Shown here one piece after another: positions 24,335 to 34,138 of a stretch of 64,000 nt of DNA. The stretch lies in contig CM043949.1 in assembly GCA_014529385.2 (NCBI GenBank), positions 142,106,858 to 142,170,857 on the forward strand, given 5' to 3'. The position numbers and the translations under genes were made by a program. This DNA comes from Adiantum capillus-veneris (lineage: Eukaryota > Streptophyta > Polypodiopsida > Polypodiales > Pteridaceae). The notes under the pieces are model-generated. The model saw nothing but the letters and a program-made list of their open reading frames with translations, was not told where the DNA came from and did not search any database. Within the stretch, counting starts at the first letter, position 1, and every line of letters starts with the position of its first letter.

Positions 24335-26211
24335 TTACCTCTCTCTTGAAATCATAGTCGTCCTTGACTATGAGGTAGAAGAGATAAAGCCTTAGTCATT
24401 AGCCAATGTTTCTTAGCAAGTAGAGGATCCCTTTTTACCCCACTACATCAATCCAAGATGGATGACTAGTCCATTTTGTTCTTGGGAGACATAGTTGCCG
24501 CAAGCATGTCTGCTCTTTAGTCCATTTCATTCTCCCAAAGTAGAGTGACAAATTCTACTTGGTGTTTGAAAGACGTCGTCATTACAAACATGATTGAAGC
24601 ATGCATACTATTTAAATTTTTGTACAATAAAGAGAGAATTAGTCTTATAAGACAAAAACATTTGTCATTTAAAAGAAATATGTACATTTGCTTACTCTAA
24701 TGTAGCATTGTAAGCATTGACAAGGTTCATACCATCCTTAAGTTGTATTCCTTGCATCCATCTAGCATCTTCAAAAGGGTAATTTTTGAACTTAATAAGA
24801 TACCATCAGATAATCTTACCATGTCGTAGTACCTTGTCTTGATGCCGAAGGATAGCTTCGGGTTGTAGCACCTCTTCTTGGTCTTTGATTTCGGGAGGGT
24901 CTTCAATAATTGGTTCACTTGGTGGCTCTCCTTTGTGTAGGGCTTAAGTAGGCTCACATGAAAAGCATTTTGTATGAGCCAATGGTTGGGCAGCTTAAGT
25001 TGATAAGCCATCTCATTGACTGGCTTCAAGATTTGAAATGGAAAATAGTATCTTTTTTCTAGTTTAGCATAATACTTTTGATGGCCTGTAGGATTTTTGC
25101 CCGTCATTTGCCTCAATCGAGCCTTGGGAAACTTAAGTAAGACCCAATCATTTTCTTTGAACGTTAAGGCCCTTCTGTGTTTGTCATGGGTAGCTTTTTG
25201 CCTTTGTTGAGAGATAGATATAGCCTCCTTACTCTTTTGGAAAGATTCTTGTAGGTCACAGCTATACTCATCGGCAGCAAAGATCTTCCCATGTACTTTA
25301 AGTAGCAAGGGACTTTTAGGTCTTCCCTCAATGATTTCAAAAGGTGCTTTTCTCGTAGAAGTATGGACAGTATTATTATATGCATATACTCTACAAGGGG
25401 TAGGTACTTTTCTCATTGTGAGCATTGATCTACTTTTGTAACATAAGTCTTTAGTAGATCGAGTATCGTAAGATTAGCTATCTCACTTTGGCCATCCATT
25501 TGTGGGTGATAGGCCGAAGAAAAATTCAATCTTGTACCTAGATTTTCAAAGAGATCTTTTCAAAAATTATGGGTCATTCTAGGATCTCTATCTGACACAA
25601 TGGATGTTGGCAATCCATGGTGTTTGAAAATCTGAGATATGAAGAGAGTTTCCATTTGGTGTGTCTTAATAGTCTTTTTGACAGGAATAAAGTGTACTTG
25701 TTTGCTAAACCTATCGACTATTGTCCATATTCCTGTATTCCCATGGATAGACTTAGGTAATCCATGGATATGCTCTCCCATGGTGAATTAGGGATTGGCA
25801 ATGGCTGGAGTAATCGAGGTTGCTTCCCTCTATCATACTTAGTCTTTTGGCATACCACACATTTTGAAACTACTATTGTATGTCCACTTTCATGGTAGAC
25901 CAATAGAAGTACGTATCTACTCCTCAAAGAGGAGGTTGAATGCCTCTATGCCCCGCATAGGGAGGAGCATGGGATTCATACATGACCTTCTCACGAAGGG
26001 AGTGGGTAACACATAGCCTATTGCCATGGAGAAGATAACCATCCTGCAAGGCGAATGGTTCCTCTTTCTTCCCCAAAGCAAGGGCTGATATTATGTTTTT
26101 AAAGTCAAGGTCAGTAGCATACTCATCTATCATAGAAGATAGATCATTGTGAGTTGCTCTAGACACCACATTAACTTTTGGTCATCGCGAAAGTGCATCG
26201 GCCACTTGATT
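24335..26211 (-). pseudogene. Chromovirus internal region: integrase and chromodomain, 5' truncated
   Basis: Minus-strand reading, frame-broken: end of RNase H NQVADALSR (26211-26185), integrase zinc module (ESHAPPYAGHRGI, 25965; CVVCQKTKYDRGKQPRLLQ, 25885-25800), core (PWESISMDY, HGNTGIWTIVDRFSKQVHF, ISQIFKHHGLPTSIVSDRDP, 25800-25570), C-terminal DKHRRALTFKENDWVLLKFP (about 25190-25130) and chromodomain WYLIKFKNYPFEDARWMQG (about 24815-24755). A polypurine tract GAGAGAGGTAA sits next to the 3' LTR at 24335. Everything upstream of the RNase H end is missing: at 26211/26212 the sequence switches abruptly to LINE sequence instead of continuing to RT, gag and a primer site. Confidence 0.85.
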
Positions 26212-26290
26212 CTTGAGTCAGGATCTCTTCCTATTGAGGTTATGTACATGGAAAAGGTTTTGGAGTATATGATAAAGATGCATCAAAACC
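26212..26290 (+). pseudogene. LINE fragment 1b: second copy of the LTR flank
   Basis: Reads LESGSLPIEVMYMEKVLEYM on to IKMHQN, homologous to the LINE just before LTR-A (17164-17232), including CAAAACC before the LTR start. Fragment 1b retains GAGTCAGGAT, which 1a has lost. A LINE flank repeated inside the element's own internal region means the locus was duplicated and part of the internal region deleted. Confidence 0.75.
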
Positions 26291-26989
26291 TGTGATGGAA
26301 ATGGCCTATAAACTTTGAGAATAGCGGAATTAAGAGAATTAGAGTGATCATTTTTGTCAAACTACTTTGAGAACATAGAGGGTGAACTTAATTAGTGGTA
26401 GCAACATAACCATAATACTTGATTAACTTGGCATGAACAATACTATTACAAGAGAGAGATTTTAGAGAACTTGACAACAGTTGAGGACCGGATTTATGTG
26501 GAGCCGGTCCCCCCTCCAATAGGCTTTTGTATTATAGATTCTCCCATCAAGAGAGACTTGGTACAATACATTCTTTGTGCTCCTTGTGACCTACGTGATG
26601 CAATAAATATGGAAAGCTTCATGCATCACGAGCATAACATAGAACTTTGTAGAAAGCATTAACCGTCCCCATCCTCAGTCCCAAGGCCTCAAACACCTTC
26701 AAAGATGGAGAGAGCTAGCGGGGAATGAGGATAGGGAAGAGGAAGAAGCATCATTCATAGGAGAAATAAATAGTTCCTCACATATCATCACTCTTCTTGC
26801 TTAGCATATATAATAGCATAGTAATGAAGATGGAGAAGATGGCAAGCTTAAGCATTGGAACATGGCTCTTGGTTAGATTTGCATTCCATAGCCAAGAGTG
26901 TTGGTGTAGGCTCTCAACTTCTCTACAAGCTTGGAGAAGGAGATGGAGCTCTTTCACTTTTCAACTCACACAATGAGAGAGAGAGAGTG
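26291..26989 (-). repeat. Chromovirus LTR-B, first part, interrupted by the giant gypsy element
   Basis: Starts TGTGATGGAAATGG and matches LTR-A with scattered substitutions. It keeps the empty copia target (CTTCATGCATCACGAGC near 26615). It stops within its GA repeat at 26989 and resumes at 46015. Confidence 0.75.
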
Positions 26990-27926
26990 TGTTGAGCCAG
27001 CAGAGGATCACATCCGCATTTTTGCTCACACCCATCATTTTGTAACCATTGATTGTAATAAATGTCTTTCCGACATTAATTTTGATTTGAGCCATTCATT
27101 AAGTAACGGGACTCAATTGAGTTTCCAGCTTGTAATCCCGACGTAATTTCACCTGCTGATGTAAATAATTAGAGATGTTCTTACCTCCAAGGCTGAGGTA
27201 TATAAGCCAAAGTTTTGTAACCTAAGGGAGATTCAATTATTAATCAAGGTGAGTTTTTGAGCGCTGTGACTGTGTCTGAGAGAGTGAGAGAGAGAGAGAG
27301 TCTTATCTCCTTGCTACGCGAGCTACGGGGCCGCCATTGGAGAAGCGACACCACCATTGTGTTAGCAACGGTGAGAGCTACGCACAGATACCAAGAGTGC
27401 GCGCTATCGGCTTCTATGTGTGGTAAGTTCCTACGAGCTTCGGTGTGAGTTTTCTTCCAACTAGTGTGTCGGAATAGAGCGTGCAGCATATCTATAGAAC
27501 CACAACGAGTAGAGCTACACATTCGTACCATCGGGGTCAAGTTTCGGTCTCCTGTAATTTTCGGCCTGTCTTCATACGCGTTTACCGCACGGAGTGGTTA
27601 TAGGTTGATTTTGCAGTTCAAGTCTTTAGGGTGTTGTTCTTACCTAGTGTATAGACTCCCCCTTGAGTTTGAGATCGATTCGATGATTCTAGATCCTGTT
27701 TCGTATAGCATTCGTTCGTAGTACGGATTTCAGTCACTTGCGTATTTTAGAACTTAGATTTGATTTCCTTGGTAGTGATTGTCATTAGAAGGTCGAGTAG
27801 GTGATTTGACACCCACCTAGTTGTTTCCATGCGCCTGCGGGTCAAGCTCCGTCCTCGTCTGACAAATTCTGTTGTTGGTTGAGTTCTCGCTATTTAGCTT
27901 CTGCTAGCGGCGTAACCGCCTTAACA
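26990..27926 (+). repeat. Gypsy 5' LTR (937 bp)
   Basis: Runs TGTTGAGCCAGC to CCGCCTTAACA. It contains the TATA box at 27199-27206, a GA-rich stretch near 27280-27300, and a nine-base partial match CATACGCGT (27573-27581) to the leader palindrome core. The open frames seen in both LTRs (27464-27721 plus and its partner) are LTR sequence, not genes. Confidence 0.96.
27199..27206 (+). promoter_or_regulatory. LTR TATA box
   Basis: TATATAAG in GAGGTATATAAGCC, 209 bases into the LTR. The copy in the 3' LTR is 45287-45294. Transcription is expected to begin about 25-35 bases downstream. Confidence 0.7.
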
Positions 27927-27928
27927 TT

Positions 27929-27946
27929 TGGCGCCGCTGCCGGGGA
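27929..27946 (+). promoter_or_regulatory. Gypsy primer-binding site (tRNA-Asp-like)
   Basis: TGGCGCCGCTGCCGGGGA lies two bases inside the LTR. It differs at one base from the complement of the plant tRNA-Asp 3' end (a T in place of the C), still pairing by wobble. Many non-chromovirus plant gypsy elements use this primer. Confidence 0.8.
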
Positions 27947-28467
27947 CGAGAGCCCTAAGTAGGTGACCTTAGACTAATCCTACGAGGTGAGTCGTATAAA
28001 CTACTTTGTATACTTTAGTTAGAAAAGATCTAGGAGTGGTGGACTCCGAAGATCTCGAGAGATACTAGGAAGTGGGGTATTCCTGGGTCTTCCGTGTTGA
28101 CAGTATTTTTAGTTTAGCTTAGATTAGATTGTTTTTGATGGTGTTTAAGTGGTTGTTGACATAAAAAGCATTTGCTACTCCTTGTGTGGTAGTAAATCTC
28201 TTTATATTTTCAATTGCAAAAAATCCATTTTATGATTAGAAGTAGCTTAGGTAGGGCCTGATTTGATCCCGATCTAGAGCTATCAATTGGTGTTCTATTA
28301 GCTTGATGTGTTTGATTGCATGTTAGATCACTGAAAAAGTCACTTTGGTAGTGAAATATGCAATAAACAAAGTTCAGAAAAATTTTCTGTGTAACTGATT
28401 GGTGTTGAGCACTTAAAAGAGCTATTGGAAGAGTTCTGTGCTGAAAAACTGGAAATCTGCAACTTTA

Positions 28468-29186
28468 GACATCATACGCGTATGATGTCTTAGGACCTAA
28501 ACAGAGACTAAAATTGAAAATTTGACATTGCCAGAGTGTTTAGAAGGGGGGTTTTACCCTAAGATCAACTTAAAACAAGAGCATTAACACTCAAAGAAAC
28601 CCAAAAAGACAAGTCGGAGTCCAAAAAACGCAAAGAACAGGAAATTTTGGATTCAGATCTTGTTTTTACATTCAGACCTGACAAAAACACCTGAAACTCA
28701 ATTATAAACATTGGAGAAGGCTTAAAACCAAAAATAGTCAAAATCTGGGAAAAAAGACATCATACGCGTATAATGTCTTTTGGCACATCCACTGCTTATT
28801 TTTGAAATCTGACCTGACAAGAGTGTTACAATCACTGTTGGAAGCATAAATATCAAGTTTGGACCCAAATTGATGAAAAAGACATCATACGCGTATGATG
28901 TCTTTGACCTAATTTTGGACATATTTTGATACTTTGCCAACACAGATCCATTGTAATACCTGTCTAGAGGTTATATTTCAAGTTTCATCCCATTTGGATC
29001 ACAATTGACCCAGAAAACAAGTCAAAAGCGGAAAATTGCCAAGAAAAGCCTGAACTAGCCATAACTTGCTCAAACAGAGTTCAAACTGAATTTTGTGAGT
29101 GGAAAGAGCATAAGGGGGCTACTGAGAGTGAGCATAACCAAAATAGTCAAAATCTGTGAAAAAAGACATCATACGCGTATAATGTC
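28468..29186 (+). repeat. Leader palindrome array, four copies upstream of gag
   Basis: Four 22-nt sites, each an 11-nt arm GACATCATACG followed by its reverse complement: 28468-28489 (perfect), 28756-28777 (right arm TATAATG instead of TATGATG), 28881-28902 (perfect; AAA and TTT flanks extend the dyad to 28 nt), 29165-29186 (same TATAATG variant). Start-to-start spacings are 288, 125 and 284. The preceding sequence ACCAAAAATAGTCAAAATCT recurs at 28727 and about 29137, so the leader is partly a tandem repeat of about 410 bp. Confidence 0.95.
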
Positions 29187-29354
29187 TTTTTCAGCATAAC
29201 TGCAACAAAATTCTCACTTGATGAAACAGAAGTTGTCCCACTGGCAAGATTAAACAATTGACCAAGTATCAGTCAGTTTGGATCAATTCTAACCACAAAA
29301 ACCTGGGAAAACAAATTGCCGAGACGGAAAAGTTAAAGTCCTTCAGGGGAATTG

Positions 29355-32300
29355 ATGAATTTGAGATCGGGCAGGAACCTCCGGAATAATCAACCAAAAC
29401 AAGGGGAACCAGCAAGTGTCATATCAACCGAGGGAAGCGTAAACCAAAGTTGGGTGCAACCATTAGAACCGATCTTTGAAGGAAGTGTTTCCGATACTTC
29501 TTCGGAGAGGTCTTACGAGATTTTCACCGAACACGTGGAACACTTGAACAGGAACAACAGAGAAAATATGGCAGCAGGATCATCAAACCCTTCCGCCACC
29601 ATGAAGCTATTGTTCATAAAATACCAGTACGACAATGAGCAAGGTGCCAAGATCTACAAAGATGGAATGGACCGCTATTGTGTAAAGATAGAAGAAAGAC
29701 CTAGTGAGTTCAAGGACTTAGTGCCTGTGAGCTATAGCGGAGATAGATATCTAGATGACGAGGGTACCATGTACTTGGTAGTCCTAAACCCTAACATTGT
29801 GGACAAGTGGGGATTGATGGGCACCAAAGCCAAAATAGATGAAGAACTTGAGGAGAAAGCACCAATAATGAACTTCCCTAATGCGAGGTTAAGAAGAGAG
29901 AATGAAACTACAAGGATCAACACTGATAACATCTATGTGGGGCTGTACAAATATAATAATGGGGAGCAAGATCTCTATTATAGATGTGAAGAACCCTACA
30001 CCGGAGAGTTGACAGATAAAAAAAGACTCTATGTCTTTACCTATACAGAGGGATCGGAAGTGAAAATTGCCGCTTACGATAAGTATGGCAGGCAATACTC
30101 AACAATGGGCAAGAAAGAATTAGAAGGATATACATACTTTGGGGGACCTCTACATCAGTATTATGTTACTTCTAACTCACATAGACCAGCACCAACAACT
30201 GGAGTGCAAAACTCAATGACAACAGGAGGACAAAGAACTCAGGTTGCTGACTCTTTCAGTCAACCTTGGGACTCGAAGCTCGGACCAATGGGATCATTAC
30301 ATTCCAGAGAGTCAATGGAGACGAATCGAGGTAGTGCAGTTCCAATCCCCACCTATACCACGCCAGGTCCAAGGTTTGAAGCGGAACCATCACATTTACC
30401 TCCCAGTAGTAGATTCAGGGCAGAGGAACCGACAAGGGTAACCCATGAAGTCCATGATGCTAGAGAAAGCTTTAGCCGAGACACAGGAGCAATGAGATTG
30501 GTAGCAGATCATAGACGTATGAGACCATCTCAAGTAGCCAAGTGTATGCCAAAGAAGTATGGTGGTTCAGGAGATCCGTATGCACATGTGTCACTCTTTA
30601 AGCAAGTCTTAAGAGCTGAGCAGATTACAGATTTCCATACACAATACGAGGGATTTGGTCTTACTCTAGAAGGTACTGCATTGACATGGTTTCAACCAAT
30701 GAACATAGGGGGATTCCATGACATTGACCATTTGCTAAGAGAGTTTGCGGAGGAATTCTCAAAACGAGGGATTAAGCACAATACAGTCTCACAAATATAT
30801 GCTTTTAAACAGAGAGAACACGAAAAAGTGAAGGAAGCTTCACTTCGCTTCAAACAATACATTGAGAGATGTCCAATACGTGAACGACCACAAGATGACA
30901 GACTATCTGTTCTCTTTATTGAGGGGCTGAGGAACGACACTCTCAAGAAGGACTTGCACTTGAAAGCTTGTACAAGTTTCGAGCAAGTAACGAGAGAGGC
31001 ATTGTACTTAGTGGATAACTGTACGGTTTATGGAGAGGTGTCAGCGGATACAGATTTTGCATCCAGTAGCTCCTCCTCCGTAGCGAGCGAGACTACCACT
31101 AAAAAGAATGTTCAAACAACCACCATGCCAAATGTAGAGCAAATGATAGAAGATGCTCTAAAAAGGATGGCACCATACCAAAAACCATTGCCAAAAACAC
31201 TGAAATGGTGTGCTATTGAACAAAAATGGACAAATCATCCAACTGAGGAGTGTTATTACAACAAAGGGTATGTAAGGGAGCACCAGTATGCACCTCCTGC
31301 TCAATTAGCACCACCTCAGATACATCCAGTACCTCGATACCCAACGGGAAATGTACCAGGACCTATGGGGATAGAAAGACCTCAACCGGTATTGGGACAA
31401 CAACCACCTTTACCAGGAGCAAGACCAGTGGGCATTAGATATGCACCAACCTTAGAGAATCAGGAAGAACAAGCCTTAGTGCCTGTTCAATCCTATTACG
31501 AAGAATCGGGTGCACACATGTCTCCGACAGTGTATTACCCACCAGAAGAACCAAAACAACCAGAACCATGGGGCATGATGGGGAATGTTGGAATACCAAC
31601 AATTACAAGTGTTTCTGATGAAGAGAGATACAATATTGATGCAAGAACCTTGATGTTCATAGCTCATGGAGGGTTAGCGGGACAGAGACCATCCTATCCA
31701 CAAAGGACGAATCAAATGGGACCAAGACCAGCACTAGGACCCTGTTACAAGTGTGGAGGTGACCATCTGATGAATGTTTGCCCACATACGGAAATCATTA
31801 GAATTAACGCTTATTGCACTGAGTGTGGGGTTACTCACTTCATTGAGGATTGTTCAAAGAATCCAAACAAAGTGCAAAAGACGACATTGAATATGCTAGA
31901 AACTATTCCTACCAGCAGTGGGTCTGAAAATGAAACTCTGATACCAACGCAAGTTGTTACTAGAGCTCAATCTAAGAAAACCACTAGAGAACCTGAGAAT
32001 GGAAAGTTAGCGACTGAAGTGGTTAGTCAAGGACCGCGGAGTCAGAAAAACACATGGAAAGCTAGAAAAGCACGCATGAAGTTGAGAAAAGAACGTGAAG
32101 ACGCTATTCTAGCTGAAGAACTAAAGCGAACGAAAGATAGATTAGAAAAACTTGAGAGTCAAAACGGGAAACGAGAGATGAGCCCGGAAAGAACAAAACA
32201 AAAGAGTATCAAAGAAACAACGAGCTTAAGCTCAGGGGGATCAGTGCTAGTCGACAAAGTACACGAACCATTGGACGCACTGATGAGAGCTTACGAAGCT

Positions 32301-33224
32301 AGGTTAAAGAACAACCAAACACAAGAACAGAGGTGGATGACATACCCAAACGCGGAATTGGAAAAGCAGAGACTTGAAATGTGCCAGAGAATGATCGAGA
32401 CTGCACAAGCTTTATTAGAACCACCAAAAGAAACAATGAATTGTGGGAAGGAAAACCCAATTCAGCAAGAGACTATCGTTTCACGGGTAGCTGAAAAGAC
32501 TCCCAGTGCACAAAAGCCTGAAAATACACAAAAGGATGACCGCATAGTATTGAACACAACCGATCAGGAGATAGAGAGTTTTCATCCAGTCATACAGAGG
32601 ATTTACGGAAAAGATGAGGATTACAATGAATTTTGGAAACAAGTGAGAGAGGCAAACTTTGCAAACGAGCTAAGTTGCCAAGCTAATCAGACAAATTGGG
32701 AAAAGGACATCAGAAATCCTCCCATAGTGGAATTTGAGGCAGGATCTCAAGTGGACTTGGATCTGCAATCTTACTGGGGAGATGGGGGCTCTGTTAGAAC
32801 AATGGAGAGCAAACCTCATTCACTGAAAACCTTACCTTCATACTTAGGAGAGTATGAAGCAAAATCCGAGATTAGAGCACTTCCCTCAAGAAAAATCTCA
32901 TCAGAAAAAGTCATGGACTCGCAAGGATTGATAGAGATTTTGTCAACACCAGTGACATGCACTATCACTCTAGCTGAGCTTTTGAGGCTAAGACCACATA
33001 TGTGGACCACTGTAGGAAAATGCTTAGAGAAATTCGGGATAAAAGATCCAACATCGAGATTGCAAGAGAGCATAGAGGAGCTGAGCAAACCACAAAAGAA
33101 CGCTAAGCCTGTACCCTTAAACAAGGTCGGAGAGTATTGCGAAGGTGAAGAGGGGAATACAACCTTACCAGTTGAATTCCAAGGAGTGAACACAATGGCA
33201 ATACTAGACAGCGGAGCGGGGTAG
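29355..33224 (+). CDS. Gag polyprotein with start of retropepsin (about 1289 aa)
   Basis: Structural protein forming the virus-like particle. Start taken at the ATG in MNLRSGRNLRN (29355). Residues about 80-290 hold repeated Y-rich modules (YSGDRYLDDEGTMYL; YKYNNGEQDLYYR; YDKYGRQY), also found in the relic at 1770-5949. Residues about 400-500 form the retrotransposon gag domain (KYGGSGDPYAHVSLFKQVL; LEGTALTWFQPM). Two zinc knuckles of the form C-x2-C-x3-H-x4-C lie at about 798 (CYKCGGDHLMNVC) and 822 (CTECGVTHFIEDC); the more usual spacing has x4 before His. A K/R/E-rich stretch (about 900-960) follows. The frame ends at TAG 33222-33224 directly after the protease active site MAILDSGAG. A one-base minus shift at the GGGG before the stop continues the protease (VAIATKEIWKKWG). 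Confidence 0.93.
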   Translation: MNLRSGRNLRNNQPKQGEPASVISTEGSVNQSWVQPLEPIFEGSVSDTSSERSYEIFTEHVEHLNRNNRENMAAGSSNPSATMKLLFIKYQYDNEQGAKIYKDGMDRYCVKIEERPSEFKDLVPVSYSGDRYLDDEGTMYLVVLNPNIVDKWGLMGTKAKIDEELEEKAPIMNFPNARLRRENETTRINTDNIYVGLYKYNNGEQDLYYRCEEPYTGELTDKKRLYVFTYTEGSEVKIAAYDKYGRQYSTMGKKELEGYTYFGGPLHQYYVTSNSHRPAPTTGVQNSMTTGGQRTQVADSFSQPWDSKLGPMGSLHSRESMETNRGSAVPIPTYTTPGPRFEAEPSHLPPSSRFRAEEPTRVTHEVHDARESFSRDTGAMRLVADHRRMRPSQVAKCMPKKYGGSGDPYAHVSLFKQVLRAEQITDFHTQYEGFGLTLEGTALTWFQPMNIGGFHDIDHLLREFAEEFSKRGIKHNTVSQIYAFKQREHEKVKEASLRFKQYIERCPIRERPQDDRLSVLFIEGLRNDTLKKDLHLKACTSFEQVTREALYLVDNCTVYGEVSADTDFASSSSSSVASETTTKKNVQTTTMPNVEQMIEDALKRMAPYQKPLPKTLKWCAIEQKWTNHPTEECYYNKGYVREHQYAPPAQLAPPQIHPVPRYPTGNVPGPMGIERPQPVLGQQPPLPGARPVGIRYAPTLENQEEQALVPVQSYYEESGAHMSPTVYYPPEEPKQPEPWGMMGNVGIPTITSVSDEERYNIDARTLMFIAHGGLAGQRPSYPQRTNQMGPRPALGPCYKCGGDHLMNVCPHTEIIRINAYCTECGVTHFIEDCSKNPNKVQKTTLNMLETIPTSSGSENETLIPTQVVTRAQSKKTTREPENGKLATEVVSQGPRSQKNTWKARKARMKLRKEREDAILAEELKRTKDRLEKLESQNGKREMSPERTKQKSIKETTSLSSGGSVLVDKVHEPLDALMRAYEARLKNNQTQEQRWMTYPNAELEKQRLEMCQRMIETAQALLEPPKETMNCGKENPIQQETIVSRVAEKTPSAQKPENTQKDDRIVLNTTDQEIESFHPVIQRIYGKDEDYNEFWKQVREANFANELSCQANQTNWEKDIRNPPIVEFEAGSQVDLDLQSYWGDGGSVRTMESKPHSLKTLPSYLGEYEAKSEIRALPSRKISSEKVMDSQGLIEILSTPVTCTITLAELLRLRPHMWTTVGKCLEKFGIKDPTSRLQESIEELSKPQKNAKPVPLNKVGEYCEGEEGNTTLPVEFQGVNTMAILDSGAG

Positions 33225-34096
33225 CCATTGCTACAAAAGAAATCTGGAAAAAATGGGGGAAACCAGCAATAAGGAAGACTAGGTTGAAACTCCAATTAGC
33301 AGATGGACACATGGAGAAACCTATGGGGTTATTAGAGAAAGTTGTAGTGACTTCTTGCGGCATTGAATACGAACATACTTTCGCTATTGTCGATTTTGCC
33401 AAGGAGAATAACTATGATATCATATTGGGAAGACCATTCATGAGACAGTTGAAAATGGTCCAAGATTGGGGCTACGATCACATATACTTGAGAAATATGG
33501 AAACCACTACACGTGTGAACCTGAAAGACCATAGCTACAAAGATGTGAACCGAACACCGGTAGAGGAGTTTGATTCAGCTACTTTGGCGGGATCCGAATT
33601 TCCAGCTTGGTTAGGTAAACCCAAGGAGTTATGGATGTGTGGAGCTTCGAAATGTGGAAGTCTGAAACGAGAAGAATGTGTTTTAGAAAGGGCTATCGAA
33701 GACGAAACTTATGTAAGAGAACCCTTTCCAGAGGACACGTTTGAACCATTAGAATGGACACACATTCTAGCAACCCTAGATGTTTGTGCAATTCCGGATG
33801 GTCCCACAACGAAATTTTGCGACAAGGACGGGTACGACGTGGTTCCGTATTTCATGTTGAGAACTGTACTCGAAAAAGAAACTGAAAAGAACGATACACT
33901 GGAAAAGGAAGATGAAGAGGAGGTGTTTCACGACATTCCCGATCATCCAGAGTGGGGAAATGAAGCAGACAACGAGTCAACGGACAATTCAAGCGGAAAC
34001 GAAGAAACTATAACGGATGTCCGATTTTATGATTTTCCGAACCAAACTAAACAACGCCAGAAACGCTATAGAGCAAAAAAAAACAAAGGGGGTTAG
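33221..34096 (+). CDS. Retropepsin remainder and linker (minus-1 frame)
   Basis: Continues the aspartic protease in the minus-1 frame: KKWGKPAIRKTRLKLQLADG, then the C-terminal signature YDIILGRPFMRQLKMVQDWG (about 33412-33470). An acidic linker follows to TAG at 34094-34096. A second in-frame TAG lies at 34112-34114, after which the same frame is open from ATG 34139. Whether the protease is made by ribosomal shifting, or the frame is simply broken by one lost base, cannot be told from one copy. Confidence 0.75.
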   Translation, partial: VAIATKEIWKKWGKPAIRKTRLKLQLADGHMEKPMGLLEKVVVTSCGIEYEHTFAIVDFAKENNYDIILGRPFMRQLKMVQDWGYDHIYLRNMETTTRVNLKDHSYKDVNRTPVEEFDSATLAGSEFPAWLGKPKELWMCGASKCGSLKREECVLERAIEDETYVREPFPEDTFEPLEWTHILATLDVCAIPDGPTTKFCDKDGYDVVPYFMLRTVLEKETEKNDTLEKEDEEEVFHDIPDHPEWGNEADNESTDNSSGNEETITDVRFYDFPNQTKQRQKRYRAKKNKGG

Positions 34097-34138
34097 AACC
34101 AATCCGATGCCTAGAATAAGAGGAAAAATCAATTCCTA

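Noticed and set aside
27464-27721. 85-aa frame, repeated identically at 45552-45809
   Set aside because: Lies inside both LTRs; identical because the LTRs are, not because it is a gene.
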